Below, one piece after another: positions 34,184 through 44,701 of a DNA stretch of 53,362 nt. A model generated the notes under the pieces. The model was not told the origin of the DNA. It saw only the letters and a program-made list of their open reading frames with translations, and did no database searches. Position 1 is the stretch's first letter; every line of letters starts with the position of its first letter. Origin of the DNA: Pseudomonas sp. (GTDB taxonomy: Bacteria; Pseudomonadota; Gammaproteobacteria; Pseudomonadales; Pseudomonadaceae); the NCBI RefSeq assembly GCF_030698175.1, contig NZ_JAUYNT010000012.1:1-53362 (forward strand), written 5' to 3'. Both the position numbers and the translations under genes were made by a program.

Positions 34184-34402
34184 ATGCTTGATGAACGCAC
34201 CGCCTGCGCCTGCGCCTTCGTCACCCCGCGCGCCGGCGCCGAGCTGACGGCCGAGCAGGTGATCGCCTGGTGTCAGCAGCATATGGCGCGCTTCAAGGTG
34301 CCCAGCCAGGTGGTGTTCGGCTCGCTGCTTAAAGCCTCCACCGGCAAGGTGCAAAAATACCTGTTGCGCGAACAGGCGCGGGCCTTGGCCGCAGTTTCGT
34401 AG
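34184..34402 (+). pseudogene. C-terminal fragment of an AMP-binding acyl-CoA synthetase
   Basis: The 72-residue reading frame carries only the final part of an acyl-adenylate synthetase: AFVTPRAGAELTAEQVIAWC, HMARFKVPSQVVF and the catalytic-lysine motif STGKVQKYLLRE. The ~450-residue adenylation domain is missing upstream; instead there is the oprH regulatory region. Its stop codon TAG lies in a REP-like sequence (34399-34417). I judge it a deletion remnant and not a functional gene. Confidence 0.85.
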
Positions 34403-34417
34403 GGGCTTTAGCCGCGA
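34399..34417 (+). repeat. REP-like sequence
   Basis: GTAGGGGCTTTAGCCGCGA belongs to the same series as 1880-1901. It supplies the stop codon of the acyl-CoA synthetase fragment. Confidence 0.6.
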
Positions 34418-34469
34418 CAGTAAGCGCTTACAAGCCGAGGCCGCAGGTAACGGCGACATAGCTTTTATT

Positions 34470-34677
34470 TAGGCTGTGTCCCAGTTATGTGTTGTAGGTG
34501 CGCGCAGCCCTTTGTAGGAGCCAGCTTGCTGGCGATCTGGATTGAGTCAGTGACTCAGCAGGCGGCCACTCTCGACGCCCGATGGCATGGCTAACGGCAT
34601 AAGCATCGCGAGCAAGCTCGCTCCTACAGGTTTGCATTCTTACCGTTACCTACGGCCGCAACATGTAACTGGGACGT
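34470..34677. repeat. nested inverted repeats enclosing a REP doublet
   Basis: Outer arms: TGTCCCAGTTATGTGTTG (from about 34477) and its near reverse complement CAACATGTAACTGGGAC (34659-34675). Inside lie two REPs in opposite orientation, 34514-34535 (GTAGGAGCCAGCTTGCTGGCGA) and 34606-34627 (TCGCGAGCAAGCTCGCTCCTAC). The whole forms a long potential hairpin just upstream of spdH. A third copy of the outer arm is at 17870-17887. Confidence 0.75.
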
Positions 34678-34699
34678 AGCCTTTATTTAAGGAACCAAT

Positions 34700-36523
34700 A
34701 TGAGCATCAGTCGGCGCGATTTTCTCAACGGTGCGGCCATCACCATCGCCGCCGGCATGACGCCTGGGCAGTTGTTGCAGGCGGCCCTGCAAGAGCCTTA
34801 TTACCCGCCGGCCCTGAGCGGTTTGCGCGGCAGCCATGCCGGTGCTTTTGACGTGGCGCACCAGCTGGGTTGGGAGAAGAAGGTCTTTAATGTCGACGGT
34901 CTCAAGGTCGAGGAGGACTACGACCTGGTGGTGGTCGGGGCTGGCATCAGCGGCCTGGCGGTGGCCTGGTTCTATCGGGAAAAGCATCCGGCGGCGCGCA
35001 TTCTGCTGCTGGATAATCACGATGATTTCGGTGGTCACGCCAAGCGCAATGAATTCAGTGCCGGCGGGCGGATGGTCCTGGGCTACGGCGGCAGCGAGTC
35101 GCTGGACGCGCCCAAGCGGCATTTCAGTGCCCAGGTGTACCGCTTGCTCGGCCAGCTAGGCGTCAAGTTGGAGCGCTTCGATAAAGCCTTTTTAGCCGAC
35201 CTGTATGACGACTTAGGGCTGACCAGCGGGGTGTTCTTCGACCAGCAGACCTTCGGCAGTGATCGTCTGGTGGCCGAGCAACCGGACCCAGACGATGAGC
35301 AACCGGACTGGGCCGGTTTTATCGCCCGTTTCCCGCTGAGCGAGGCCGAGCGGGCGGCATTGCTGGCGCTCTATGAGGATGAGCAGGACTATCTGCCGGA
35401 CATGACTGCGGACGCCAAACTGCAGTACCTCGACACCCTCAGCTACCGCGACTTTCTGCTTAAGCATGTGCGCTTATCGGCCCGCGCCACCGCCTACTTT
35501 CAGCAGCGCAGCAGTGATGAGTACGGCTATACCATCGAATTTATGGCGGCCAGCGATGCCTATCACGCCGGTTATCCGGGCTTTGCCGGGATGGACTTGC
35601 CGGAGGAAGACGAGGCCGCCGAGGAGCCTTATATCTACCACTTCCCGGATGGCAATGCCTCGGTGGCGCGGCTGCTGGTGCGTGGGTTGATACCTTTGGT
35701 GGCGGCGGGCAGCGGCATGGAGGATATAGTCCTGGCGCAGTTCGATTACGGCAAACTGGATGTGGCCGGCGCGCCGGTGCGGCTGCGTCTGAACAGCACG
35801 GCAGTTAGCGTGCAAAACCGCGATGGTGGCGTGGATGTCGGCTACAGCACGGCTGGTCAATTGCATCGAGTGCGCGGCAAACACTGCGTGCTGGCCTGCT
35901 ACAACATGATGATCCCGTACCTGCTGCGCGACCTGCCGGCTGCCCAGGCCCAAGCCCTGAGTCAGAACGTCAAGTTGCCACTGGTGTACGCCAATGTGGT
36001 CATTCGCAACTGGCAGAGTTTGGTCAAACTGGGCGTGCAAGATATCTACTCACCGGCCATGCCCTTTGCCCAGGTCAAGCTGGATTACCCGGTGGACCTC
36101 GGTGGCTACCTGGCCCCGCGCGACCCAGCTAAGCCGATCTGCCTGCACATGGTCCAGGTGCCCCATGCCGATGGGGTCGGGCCGGATCTGCGCAGCCAGG
36201 CGCGGGCGGCGCGCGGCTTGATCTATGGGACCAGCTTTGGCCAATACGAAGCGGCGATCCGTGATCAGTTGCAGCGCATGCTCGGCGCCGGTGGTTTCGA
36301 GCAACAGCGCGACATTCTGGCCATCACCGTTAATCGCTGGCCCCATGGTTATTCCTACTACAGCAACCCGCTGTTTGACGGTGCGGATGGCGGTGAGGCG
36401 CTCATGCAGTTGGCGCGTCAACCGCTGGGCCAAGTAACCATCGCCAACTCCGACTCGGGCTGGGACCCTTACCTGCACGGCGCCGTCGACCAAGCCTGGC
36501 GGGCGGTGACTGAGTTGGGCTGA
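34700..36523 (+). CDS. spdH: spermidine dehydrogenase SpdH
   Basis: The 607-residue protein begins with a twin-arginine signal (SRRDFLNGAAITIAAGMTP) for export in folded form. A FAD-binding motif follows (DLVVVGAGISGLAVAWF, about 75-91) and the N-terminal block YYPPALSGLRGSHAGAFD is typical of P. aeruginosa SpdH, a periplasmic haem-containing flavoenzyme of about 620 residues that cleaves spermidine. AAGGAAC precedes the ATG. It converges on arcC. The polyamine role next to arginine catabolism is suggestive only. Confidence 0.88.
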   Translation: MSISRRDFLNGAAITIAAGMTPGQLLQAALQEPYYPPALSGLRGSHAGAFDVAHQLGWEKKVFNVDGLKVEEDYDLVVVGAGISGLAVAWFYREKHPAARILLLDNHDDFGGHAKRNEFSAGGRMVLGYGGSESLDAPKRHFSAQVYRLLGQLGVKLERFDKAFLADLYDDLGLTSGVFFDQQTFGSDRLVAEQPDPDDEQPDWAGFIARFPLSEAERAALLALYEDEQDYLPDMTADAKLQYLDTLSYRDFLLKHVRLSARATAYFQQRSSDEYGYTIEFMAASDAYHAGYPGFAGMDLPEEDEAAEEPYIYHFPDGNASVARLLVRGLIPLVAAGSGMEDIVLAQFDYGKLDVAGAPVRLRLNSTAVSVQNRDGGVDVGYSTAGQLHRVRGKHCVLACYNMMIPYLLRDLPAAQAQALSQNVKLPLVYANVVIRNWQSLVKLGVQDIYSPAMPFAQVKLDYPVDLGGYLAPRDPAKPICLHMVQVPHADGVGPDLRSQARAARGLIYGTSFGQYEAAIRDQLQRMLGAGGFEQQRDILAITVNRWPHGYSYYSNPLFDGADGGEALMQLARQPLGQVTIANSDSGWDPYLHGAVDQAWRAVTELG

Positions 36524-36564
36524 GGGGCTGGCTTGCAGCCTAGCGCTACAGGGCGCGCAGCCCT

Positions 36565-37491
36565 TTAACGATACTCGATGCCGGGTTGCGCCGTGCTGAT
36601 GCGGGTGCCGGCGCTGCCCTGGACTATGGCTTCGATGTCGGCCAGTGAGCCGATCACCGCGACCTTGCCGGTGTGGCGGGCGAACTCGCAAGCGGCCTGG
36701 ACTTTCGGGCCCATGGAGCCGGCGGCAAAATCGAGTTTGTCCAGCTCATCGGGGTGGGCGCAGTGCACGGATTGTTGCGTTGGCTGGCCCCAGTCGATAA
36801 ACACCGCGTTGACGTCGGTGGCAATAATCAGCAGGTCGGCCTCCAGTTGTTCGGCCAGCAGCGCGGTGCACAGGTCTTTGTCGATCACCGCTTCGACGCC
36901 CTGCAATTTGCCGTCTTTATACATGGTCGGAATGCCGCCGCCGCCGGCGCAAATCACTACAGTGCCTTGGTCCAGCAACCACTTGATCGGGCGAAGTTCG
37001 AAAATCTGCTTCGGTCTTGGGCTGGCGACCACCCGGCGGAACTGGTCGCCATCGGCGGCGATGCTCCAGCCTTTTTCGCTGGCCAAACGCTCGGCCTCTT
37101 CTTTGCTGTACACCGGGCCAATCGGCTTGCTGGGGTGCTGGAACGCCGGGTCAGCCGGGTCGACTTCGACCTGGGTCAGCAGGGTGGCGAACGGCACTGC
37201 AAACGGCAGCAGGTTGCCCAGCTCCTGTTCGATCATGTAGCCGATCATGCCTTCGGTTTCGGCGCCGAGCACATCCAGCGGATAGGGATTAACCGAGGTG
37301 TAGGCGGCGGCTTGCAGGGCCAACAGGCCGACTTGCGGGCCATTGCCGTGGGCGATCACCATCTGGTTGCCTGGGGTGATTTTGGCGATCTGCTCGGTGG
37401 CGATGCGCACATTCAGGCGTTGGTTTTCAGCGGTCATGGGCTCGCCACGACGCAGTAGAGCGTTGCCACCAAGGGCGACGACGATACGCAT
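36565..37491 (-). CDS. arcC: carbamate kinase ArcC
   Basis: The 308-residue enzyme has the carbamate kinase N-terminus [13 protein letters not shown] and the motifs [13 protein letters not shown] and [11 protein letters not shown]. It transfers phosphate from carbamoyl phosphate to ADP, the ATP-yielding last step of the arginine deiminase pathway. GGAG precedes the ATG. It is the last gene of arcDABC, but an interspersed palindrome sits in the 162-base gap after arcB, which may alter its expression relative to the upstream genes. Confidence 0.96.
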   Translation of the reverse strand: MRIVVALGGNALLRRGEPMTAENQRLNVRIATEQIAKITPGNQMVIAHGNGPQVGLLALQAAAYTSVNPYPLDVLGAETEGMIGYMIEQELGNLLPFAVPFATLLTQVEVDPADPAFQHPSKPIGPVYSKEEAERLASEKGWSIAADGDQFRRVVASPRPKQIFELRPIKWLLDQGTVVICAGGGGIPTMYKDGKLQGVEAVIDKDLCTALLAEQLEADLLIIATDVNAVFIDWGQPTQQSVHCAHPDELDKLDFAAGSMGPKVQAACEFARHTGKVAVIGSLADIEAIVQGSAGTRISTAQPGIEYR

Positions 37492-37574
37492 ATTCAGTGC
37501 TCCATAAAGGTTTATAGGTTGGGTTGCGCGAACTGGGCTTTAACCGCCGGCTAAGCCGGTACCGCGCGGGTGCT

Positions 37575-37637
37575 GGTGGGTTACGACGCGGCCAAGATTG
37601 TTGCTTGGCACCTAGCTTGGTACGCGTCTAACCCACC
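37575..37637. repeat. palindromic interspersed repeat inside the arc operon
   Basis: GGTGGGTTACGACGCG (37575-37590) pairs with CGCGTCTAACCCACC (37623-37637) around CCAAG/CTTGG inner arms. The right end extends as CTACG, a common Pseudomonas repeat motif (GTAGGGTGGGTTAG on the minus strand). It lies between arcB and arcC. Confidence 0.65.
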
Positions 37638-37653
37638 CTACGGTGCGGGGTGA

Positions 37654-38664
37654 TTAAAGGTCGGCGAGGGTCGAAACCAGAATCGCCTTGATGGTGTGCA
37701 TGCGGTTTTCCGCTTGCTCGAAGGCGATATTGGCCGGCGACTCAAACACCTCCTCGGTCACTTCGACACCGTTGGCCAGGTGCGGGTAGCGTTCGGCGAT
37801 GTCCTTGCCGACCTTGGTGTCGCTGTTGTGAAAAGCCGGCAGGCAGTGCATGAATTTCACCCGTGGATTGCCGGCAGCCTTCATCATTTTTGCGTTGACT
37901 TGATAGGGCAGCAGCTGGGCAATGCGTTCGTCCCACGCGGCGGCCGGCTCGCCCATGGAGACCCAGATGTCGGTGTGGATAAAGTCGACGCCTTTAACCG
38001 CGTCCTCGGGGCTCTCGGTAAGGGTGATGCGCGCGCCACTTTCTTCGGCAAAAACTCGGCACTGGGCAATAAATTCATCGGTTGGCCACAGCGCTTTTGG
38101 CGCGCCGATGCGCACGTCCATGCCGAGCTTGGCGCCGATCATCAGCAGCGAGTTACCCATGTTGTAACGGGCATCGCCCAGGTAGGCGTAGCTGATGTCA
38201 TGCAAGGGTTTATCGCTGTGCTCGCGCATGGTCAGCACGTCGGCAATCATCTGGGTCGGGTGAAACTCGGCGGTCAGGCCGTTGAATACCGGCACGCCAG
38301 CGTATTTGGCCAGCTCCTCGACTATCTCCTGGCCAAAGCCCCGGTACTCGATGGCATCGAACATGCGCCCGAGCACGCGGGCGGTGTCTTTCATGCTTTC
38401 TTTGTGGCCGATTTGCGAGGAGTTCGGGTCGATATAGGTAACGTTGGCGCCCTGGTCATGGGCCGCCACTTCGAAGGCGCAACGGGTGCGAGTCGAGGTC
38501 TTTTCGAAGTTCAGCGCGATGTTTTTGCCTTTCAGGTGTTGCTGCTCGGTGCCGGTGTACTTGGCCCGCTTGAGGTCACGGGACAGGTCCAGCAGAAACT
38601 TCAGCTCACGGGTGCTGTGGTGCATCAGGCTGAGCAGGTTACGGTTGTGCATATTGAAAGCCAT
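37654..38664 (-). CDS. arcB: catabolic ornithine carbamoyltransferase ArcB
   Basis: The 336-residue enzyme has the carbamoyl-phosphate-binding motif STRTR (in [13 protein letters not shown]), [12 protein letters not shown] and the ornithine-loop HCLP ([10 protein letters not shown]). ArcB converts citrulline plus phosphate into ornithine and carbamoyl phosphate. An AGAGGAAA site precedes the ATG. It is co-directional with arcA, 94 bases downstream. Confidence 0.96.
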   Translation of the reverse strand: MAFNMHNRNLLSLMHHSTRELKFLLDLSRDLKRAKYTGTEQQHLKGKNIALNFEKTSTRTRCAFEVAAHDQGANVTYIDPNSSQIGHKESMKDTARVLGRMFDAIEYRGFGQEIVEELAKYAGVPVFNGLTAEFHPTQMIADVLTMREHSDKPLHDISYAYLGDARYNMGNSLLMIGAKLGMDVRIGAPKALWPTDEFIAQCRVFAEESGARITLTESPEDAVKGVDFIHTDIWVSMGEPAAAWDERIAQLLPYQVNAKMMKAAGNPRVKFMHCLPAFHNSDTKVGKDIAERYPHLANGVEVTEEVFESPANIAFEQAENRMHTIKAILVSTLADL

Positions 38665-38758
38665 GATGGATTTCCTCTTGAGAAATTAAAGTTTTAGCGC
38701 CGGCACTGCATAAGCTTCGGCGTGATCGGCGGTCCGGATAAGGACCGCCGTGAATTAC

Positions 38759-40015
38759 TTAATAATCGATTGGGTCCCGGATGATGGGGCAGGTCATGCA
38801 ATGGCCGCCGCCACGACCGCGGCCGAGTTCGCTGGCGCTGATGGTGATGACTTCCACTCCGGCTTTGCGCAGCAGGGTGTTGGTGTAGGTGTTGCGGTCA
38901 TAGCCAACCACCACGCCGGGCTCCAGGCAGACCACGTTGTTACCGTCGTCCCACTGTTCGCGCTCGGCCTCAAAGCTGTCGCCGCCGGTTTGCACCACCC
39001 GCAGCTTCTTCAGGTTCAGCGATTCGGCCACCACGTCGAGGAAGGGCTTTGGCTCGCGGCGGATGTCCATGCCGCCCGGCCGGCTCTCATCCGGGCGAAT
39101 GCTGAAGGCGACAATCTGGCTGACCACGGATGGGAAGATGGTCACCAGGTCGCGGTCGCAGAAGCTGAACACGGTGTCCAGGTGCATGGCGGCGCGGGAC
39201 TTGGGCAGGCCGGCGACTATTACCCGTTGTACCGCGCCGGCTTTGAACAGCGATTGCGCCAGTTGGCCGATGGCCTGGTGCGAGGTGCGCTCGCCCATGC
39301 CGATCAGCACCACGCCGTTGCCGATGGGCATCACGTCGCCCCCTTCCAAAGTGGCGGCGCCGTGGTCGAGATCCGGGTCGCCGTACCAGACCTGGAAGTC
39401 GGCGTTAACGAAGTCCGGGTGGAACTTGTAAATCGCCGTCATCAGCAGGGTTTCTTGGCGGCGCGCCGGCCAGTACATCGGGCTGAGCACCACGCCGCCG
39501 TAGATCCAGCAACTATTGTCGCGGGTGAACTGGGTGTTCGGCAGCGGCGGCAGGATAAAGCTGGATTCGCCGAGAAACTCGCTGAACATCTTGGCCATGT
39601 CACTGCCACCACCGGCGCTGAGGTCGGCGCCAGACACACCGCCGATCAGGTACTCGGCCAACTTGCGCGGCTCCTGGCCTTGCAGCCAGCTGCGCAGCTC
39701 GTGATGCAGACCGACGCCGACCTGATTGACCGAAGTCTTGCGATCCAGAATCCACTTCAGGGCTTCGGGGATCTGCACCACGTCGGTGAGCAGGTTGTGC
39801 ATCTCGACCACTTCAATATTGCGCTCGCGCATCTTGGTGACGAAGTCGAAGTGGTCGCGCTTGGCCTGACTGACCCAGATGACGTCGTCAAACAGCAGCT
39901 CGTCGCAATTGTTCGGGGTCAGGCGTAAGTGCGCCAAGCCTGGCGAGCAAACCATCACCTTGTGCAGTTTGCCGGCTTCGGAGTGGACGCCGAGTTTGAT
40001 TTTTTCAGTGCTCAT
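38759..40015 (-). CDS. arcA: arginine deiminase ArcA
   Basis: The 418-residue enzyme begins [20 protein letters not shown] and has [38 protein letters not shown] (guanidine-binding) and the catalytic cysteine in [10 protein letters not shown] near the C-terminus. ArcA hydrolyses arginine to citrulline and ammonia, giving energy and base under oxygen limitation. AAGGAG precedes the ATG. It follows arcD by 37 bases. Confidence 0.97.
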   Translation of the reverse strand: MSTEKIKLGVHSEAGKLHKVMVCSPGLAHLRLTPNNCDELLFDDVIWVSQAKRDHFDFVTKMRERNIEVVEMHNLLTDVVQIPEALKWILDRKTSVNQVGVGLHHELRSWLQGQEPRKLAEYLIGGVSGADLSAGGGSDMAKMFSEFLGESSFILPPLPNTQFTRDNSCWIYGGVVLSPMYWPARRQETLLMTAIYKFHPDFVNADFQVWYGDPDLDHGAATLEGGDVMPIGNGVVLIGMGERTSHQAIGQLAQSLFKAGAVQRVIVAGLPKSRAAMHLDTVFSFCDRDLVTIFPSVVSQIVAFSIRPDESRPGGMDIRREPKPFLDVVAESLNLKKLRVVQTGGDSFEAEREQWDDGNNVVCLEPGVVVGYDRNTYTNTLLRKAGVEVITISASELGRGRGGGHCMTCPIIRDPIDY

Positions 40016-40052
40016 GCAAATTGCTCCTTATTTGCGAATTTAGAGGTGCCAA

Positions 40053-41480
40053 TCAGAGGCTCAAAAACCCGTCGTACAAGCCATAGGCGGCAATCAGTGC
40101 GCCTATGACCACGCCGGCGAAAATCAGCTTTTCAATCGAGGTAAAAATCGCTTGGCCTTGTTCGCGCTTGGCTTTGGCGAACAGAATCGCCCCCGGCGCA
40201 TAGAGCAAGGCGGACAGCAGCAGGTATTGGATGCCGCCGGCGTAGATCAGCCAGACGCTGTAGATCACGGCGATGGTGGCGATCAGCAAGTCTTTGCCAC
40301 GGCCGCTGGCGTCCTGCTCGTAAGACTCGCCGCGTACACCGATCAGCAAGGCATAAGCCGCTGACCAGAAGTAGGGCACCAGAATCATCGAGGTGGCCAG
40401 GTACAGCAGGCTCAGGTAAGTCGAGCTGCTGAACAGGGTGACGATCAAGAACACTTGAATCAGGCCGTTGGACAGCCAGAGCGCGTTGACCGGTACCTTG
40501 TTGACGTTCTCCTTCTTGAGGAAGTTCGGCATGGTGTGATCGCGGGCGCCGGCAAACAGAATCTCGGCGCACAGCAGGGTCCAGGACAGCAAGGCACCCG
40601 CCAGCGAAACCACCAGGCCAATGCTGATCAGCACCGCGCCCCAATGCCCGACCACATGCTCAAGCACGCCAGCCATGGAGGGGTTTTTCAGGCCGACCAG
40701 TTCCGCTTGGCTCATGATTCCCAAGGACAGCACGTTGACCATTACCAGCAGGGCCAGCACCCCGACAAAGCCGATGACCGTGGCCTTGCCGACGTCTGAA
40801 CGTTTGGCGGCGCGGGCCGAATAGACGCTGGCGCCTTCGATACCGATAAACACCCAGACGGTGACCAGCATCATGTTGCGCACCTGGTCCATCACACTGC
40901 CCAGCTCGATATTGCCCTTGCCCCAGAAGTCCGAGGTGAACACGTCGAGCTTGAAGGCAATGGCGGCGATGACGATAAACATCAGCAGCGGCACCATCTT
41001 GGCGACGGTGGTCACCAAGTTGATAAAGGCCGCTTCATGAATGCCGCGCAGCACCAGAAAGTGCACGCCCCACAGCACCACGGAGGCACCGATCACCGCC
41101 GCAACGGTGTTGCCCTCACCAAAAATCGGGAAGAAGTAACCGAGGGTACTGAACAGCAGCACGAAGTAACTGACGTTACCTAGCCAGGCACTGATCCAGT
41201 AACCCCAGGCCGAAGAGAAACCCATGTAGTCGCCGAAACCGGCCTTGGCGTAGGCATACACGCCGGCGTCCAGTTCAGGTTTACGGTTGGCCAGGGTTTG
41301 AAATACGAAGGCCAAAGTCAGCATGCCGACGGCGGTGATTGCCCAGCCGATCAGAATCGCCCCGGCTCCCGCACTGGCCGCCATGTTTTGCGGCAAGGAG
41401 AAAATCCCGCCACCGACCATGGAACCAACCACCAGGGCAATCAGCGCCCCCAGTTTGAGTTTTTGTGTCGAGTCCGTCAT
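40053..41480 (-). CDS. arcD: arginine/ornithine antiporter ArcD
   Basis: The 475-residue APC-superfamily transporter has about 12-13 membrane helices and the family opening LGALIALVVGSMVGGGIFSLP followed by GAGAILIGWAITAVGML. ArcD imports arginine in exchange for ornithine and so drives the deiminase pathway. It is the first gene of the operon; an ANR-type box lies 61-74 bases upstream of its ATG. Confidence 0.95.
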   Translation of the reverse strand: MTDSTQKLKLGALIALVVGSMVGGGIFSLPQNMAASAGAGAILIGWAITAVGMLTLAFVFQTLANRKPELDAGVYAYAKAGFGDYMGFSSAWGYWISAWLGNVSYFVLLFSTLGYFFPIFGEGNTVAAVIGASVVLWGVHFLVLRGIHEAAFINLVTTVAKMVPLLMFIVIAAIAFKLDVFTSDFWGKGNIELGSVMDQVRNMMLVTVWVFIGIEGASVYSARAAKRSDVGKATVIGFVGVLALLVMVNVLSLGIMSQAELVGLKNPSMAGVLEHVVGHWGAVLISIGLVVSLAGALLSWTLLCAEILFAGARDHTMPNFLKKENVNKVPVNALWLSNGLIQVFLIVTLFSSSTYLSLLYLATSMILVPYFWSAAYALLIGVRGESYEQDASGRGKDLLIATIAVIYSVWLIYAGGIQYLLLSALLYAPGAILFAKAKREQGQAIFTSIEKLIFAGVVIGALIAAYGLYDGFLSL

Positions 41481-41540
41481 GGCAATCTCCCTTGATCAAT
41501 TGGTCAGGTAGCAGTAGGCGCTTGAACCTCGCTGGCCTCG

Positions 41541-41554
41541 TTGATGCAGGTCAA
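41541..41554 (-). promoter_or_regulatory. ANR/FNR box upstream of arcDABC
   Basis: TTGAT-GCAG-GTCAA matches the FNR/ANR consensus TTGAT-N4-ATCAA with one change. ANR activates arcDABC under low oxygen in Pseudomonas. If the box is centred at -41.5, transcription starts near 41506 and the -10 would fall in the CCTACTGC stretch (minus strand, about 41518-41511). Confidence 0.75.
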
Positions 41555-41850
41555 CTCATGGGCCTAGGCGGCTGTCAACGGGTTACTCGCGAGGTTAAAG
41601 AAGCATTGTTGCGCTGCTGTGTCGGTGCGCTTTTGCACATAGGCAGTAATGGGCTGTACTAGTGCCACATGGCCGCCGCTAGGCCATGTGGCTTAAATGC
41701 GCCTGTATTTAGCCTGTGTAATAGCTGATGCCGGAGTTACCCCGGTATCATGTTGAAATAGCGGGTTGGCCGGGCTGCGAGGGGTATCAGTCGTGTCAGT
41801 TTTCGAACCCAGTGAGCGTTTTTGACGGATTTTCGAAGGGATTTAAGCGT

Positions 41851-42921
41851 ATGAGTATTTTGGTGACCGGCGGCGCCGGCTTTATCGGGGCGAACTTTGT
41901 GTTGGATTGGCTGGCTCAGTCGGATGAGTTGGTAGTCAATCTGGACAAGCTGACCTACGCCGGCAACCTGGAAAACCTCAGCAGCCTGGATGGCGATCGG
42001 CGGCATGTGTTTGTTCATGGTGATATCGGTGATTCAGCGTTGATTGAGCGTTTGCTGGCTGAATATCAGCCGCGGGCGATTCTCAATTTTGCCGCCGAGT
42101 CCCATGTCGATCGCTCGATCCATGGGCCGGAAGATTTTATCGAAACCAATATCGTCGGCACTTTCCGCATGCTGGAAGCGCTGCGCGCTTATTGGAAGGC
42201 GCTTGAGCCTGCGGCACAGCAAGCTTTCCGCTTTTTGCATGTATCCACCGATGAGGTCTATGGCTCGCTGGGCAAAGACGAGCCGGCGTTTAGCGAAACC
42301 CATCAATACGAACCCAATAGCCCCTACTCAGCCAGCAAGGCCGCCAGCGATCACTTGGTGCGCGCCTACCACCACACCTACGGCCTGCCGGTGCTGACCA
42401 CTAACTGCTCGAACAACTACGGCCCCCATCATTTCCCGGAGAAACTCATCCCGTTGATGATCGTTAACGCGCTGGCGGGCAAAGCCTTGCCGGTGTACGG
42501 CGACGGCCAGCAGATTCGCGATTGGCTGTATGTGCAAGATCACTGCAGCGCGATCCGCCGAGTGCTGGCAGCGGGTCGTGTCGGCGAGGTTTACAACGTC
42601 GGCGGCTGGAACGAAAAGCCCAACCTGGAAATCGTCCATACCGTTTGCGCCTTACTGGATGAACTGCGCCCACGCGCTGATGGTCAGCCCTATCAACAGC
42701 AAATCGCCTATGTCACCGACCGCCCCGGCCATGACCGTCGCTACGCGATTGATGCGCGCAAGCTGGAGCGTGAGCTGGGCTGGAAGCCGGCGGAAACCTT
42801 CGAAACCGGCATTCGCAAAACCGTGCAGTGGTATCTGGATAACCAGGGCTGGGTCAGCAATATCCAATCCGGCAGTTACCGTGATTGGGTGGAGAAAAAC
42901 TACGCCGGCCGCACTGCATGA
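41851..42921 (+). CDS. rmlB: dTDP-glucose 4,6-dehydratase RmlB
   Basis: The 356-residue short-chain-dehydrogenase-type enzyme has the NAD motif [16 protein letters not shown] (catalytic Asp-Glu) and the YSASK tyrosine/lysine pair. It makes dTDP-4-keto-6-deoxyglucose, step two of dTDP-L-rhamnose synthesis. AAGGGA precedes ATG 41851, the family N-terminus; the ORF continues to 41728 without support. It is first in rmlBDAC and overlaps rmlD by ATGA. Confidence 0.96.
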   Translation: MSILVTGGAGFIGANFVLDWLAQSDELVVNLDKLTYAGNLENLSSLDGDRRHVFVHGDIGDSALIERLLAEYQPRAILNFAAESHVDRSIHGPEDFIETNIVGTFRMLEALRAYWKALEPAAQQAFRFLHVSTDEVYGSLGKDEPAFSETHQYEPNSPYSASKAASDHLVRAYHHTYGLPVLTTNCSNNYGPHHFPEKLIPLMIVNALAGKALPVYGDGQQIRDWLYVQDHCSAIRRVLAAGRVGEVYNVGGWNEKPNLEIVHTVCALLDELRPRADGQPYQQQIAYVTDRPGHDRRYAIDARKLERELGWKPAETFETGIRKTVQWYLDNQGWVSNIQSGSYRDWVEKNYAGRTA

Positions 42922-43820
42922 AAATTCTGCTGCTGGGTAAAAATGGTCAGGTTGGCTGGGAGTTGCAACGTAGCTTGGCGCCGCTGGGTGAGTTACTGGC
43001 GCTGGACTCCAAAAGCACGGCTTACTGTGGCGATCTAAAAGACCTACCGGGCATAGCCGCGACCATTCGCAGCTATGCCCCAGACGTTATCGTCAACGCG
43101 GCGGCCTATACCGCCGTCGACAAAGCCGAAAGCGAACCTGCGCAGGCGCAGCGGATCAATGCTGAAGCCGTCGCCGTGCTGGCGCAGGAGGCGCATAAAC
43201 TAGGCGCCTGGTTGCTGCACTACTCCACCGATTATGTGTTTGACGGCAGTGGCGCAGCGCCTTGGCAGGAAACTGCGGCGATCGGCCCTTTAAGCGTCTA
43301 TGGCGCCAGTAAGTTGGCCGGCGAACAGGCGATTCAAGCCTCAGGCTGTAAACACCTTATTTTTCGCACCAGTTGGGTGTACGCCGCGCGCGGTAATAAC
43401 TTCGCCAAGACCATGCTGCGTCTGGCCCAAGAGCGTGACAGCCTGAATGTGATCGCCGATCAGTTCGGCGCCCCAACGGGTGCTGAGCTGCTCGCCGATG
43501 TCACCGCCCATGCGCTGCGCGGTGCTATGCAGCAGCCGGAACTCGCCGGGCTCTATCATTTGGCCGCTGCCGGCGAAACCAACTGGTACAGTTACGCCCG
43601 CTTTGTTCTCGAACAGGCTGAGGCGGCGGGCATCACCCTCAAGGTTGCGCCGAGTCAGCTCGGTTCCATCGCCACCAGCGCTTACCCGACTGCCGCCAAG
43701 CGCCCGTTAAACTCGCGGCTCAATACTGAAAAACTACGAAATGCCTTTGCCCTGCACTTGCCCGATTGGCAAGCAGGGGTGGCACGGATGCTCACAGAAA
43801 TTTTAGAGAAATCAGCATGA
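42918..43820 (+). CDS. rmlD: dTDP-4-dehydrorhamnose reductase RmlD
   Basis: The 300-residue reductase has the nucleotide-binding motif [18 protein letters not shown] and the catalytic YGASK. It carries out the last step to dTDP-L-rhamnose. Its ATG overlaps the rmlB stop, and its stop overlaps the rmlA ATG, so the operon is tightly coupled. Confidence 0.95.
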   Translation: MKILLLGKNGQVGWELQRSLAPLGELLALDSKSTAYCGDLKDLPGIAATIRSYAPDVIVNAAAYTAVDKAESEPAQAQRINAEAVAVLAQEAHKLGAWLLHYSTDYVFDGSGAAPWQETAAIGPLSVYGASKLAGEQAIQASGCKHLIFRTSWVYAARGNNFAKTMLRLAQERDSLNVIADQFGAPTGAELLADVTAHALRGAMQQPELAGLYHLAAAGETNWYSYARFVLEQAEAAGITLKVAPSQLGSIATSAYPTAAKRPLNSRLNTEKLRNAFALHLPDWQAGVARMLTEILEKSA

Positions 43821-44701
43821 TCAAACGTAAAGGCATCATTCTCGCCGGCGGCTCAGGCACGCGCCTGCACCCGGCCACCCTGGCGATTTCCAAGCAGCTG
43901 TTGCCGGTTTACGACAAGCCGATGATCTATTACCCGCTTACCACTTTGATGCTGGCAGGTATTCGCGACATTTTGATCATCTCTACACCGCAAGACACAC
44001 CACGCTTCGAGCAACTGCTCGGTGATGGCAGCAAGTGGGGTTTGAGCCTCAACTACGCCGTGCAAGCATCCCCGGATGGCTTGGCCCAGGCTTTTTTGAT
44101 TGGCGAAGATTTCATCGGCAACGACCTGTCCGCCTTGGTGCTGGGCGACAACATCTACCACGGTCATGACTTTCAGGACTTGCTCGGCAGCGCCATGGCG
44201 CGTGAGCAGGGCGGCAGCGTGTTTGCCTATCACGTACAGGACCCCGAGCGTTATGGCGTGGTCGAGTTTAATGGTCAGGGCAAGGCCGTCAGCTTGGAAG
44301 AGAAACCGCTCAAGCCAAAGTCTAACTATGCCGTCACTGGGCTGTATTTTTATGACCGCGATGTCGTCGATATTGCCAAGAGCATCAAGCCCTCATCACG
44401 GGGCGAGCTGGAAATCACCGATCTGAATCGGATTTACCTCGAGCAAGGCAACCTCTCGGTGGAGATCATGGGCCGTGGCTACGCCTGGCTCGACACCGGC
44501 ACCCATGACTCGCTGCTGGAGGCTAGCCAGTTCATCGCTACCTTGGAAAAACGCCAAGGCCTGAAAGTGGCTTGCCCGGAAGAAGTCGCTTTCCGCCAGC
44601 GCTGGATCAGTGCCGAACAGCTCGAAACCCTGGCCGCACCGCTGGCGAAAAACGGTTACGGCCAATACCTTCAGCGCATTCTGACAGAGACGGTTTACTG
44701 A
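43817..44701 (+). CDS. rmlA: glucose-1-phosphate thymidylyltransferase RmlA
   Basis: The 294-residue nucleotidyltransferase has the signature [11 protein letters not shown], followed by [16 protein letters not shown] and the metal aspartate in VLGDNIYHG. It forms dTDP-glucose and is feedback-inhibited by dTDP-rhamnose in the family. The stop shares one base with the rmlC ATG (TGATG). Confidence 0.96.
   Translation: MIKRKGIILAGGSGTRLHPATLAISKQLLPVYDKPMIYYPLTTLMLAGIRDILIISTPQDTPRFEQLLGDGSKWGLSLNYAVQASPDGLAQAFLIGEDFIGNDLSALVLGDNIYHGHDFQDLLGSAMAREQGGSVFAYHVQDPERYGVVEFNGQGKAVSLEEKPLKPKSNYAVTGLYFYDRDVVDIAKSIKPSSRGELEITDLNRIYLEQGNLSVEIMGRGYAWLDTGTHDSLLEASQFIATLEKRQGLKVACPEEVAFRQRWISAEQLETLAAPLAKNGYGQYLQRILTETVY

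Noticed and set aside
38750..39928. 392-codon plus-strand ORF opposite arcA
   Set aside because: Antisense shadow of arcA, whose catalytic motifs are all present; the shadow protein has no recognisable domain.
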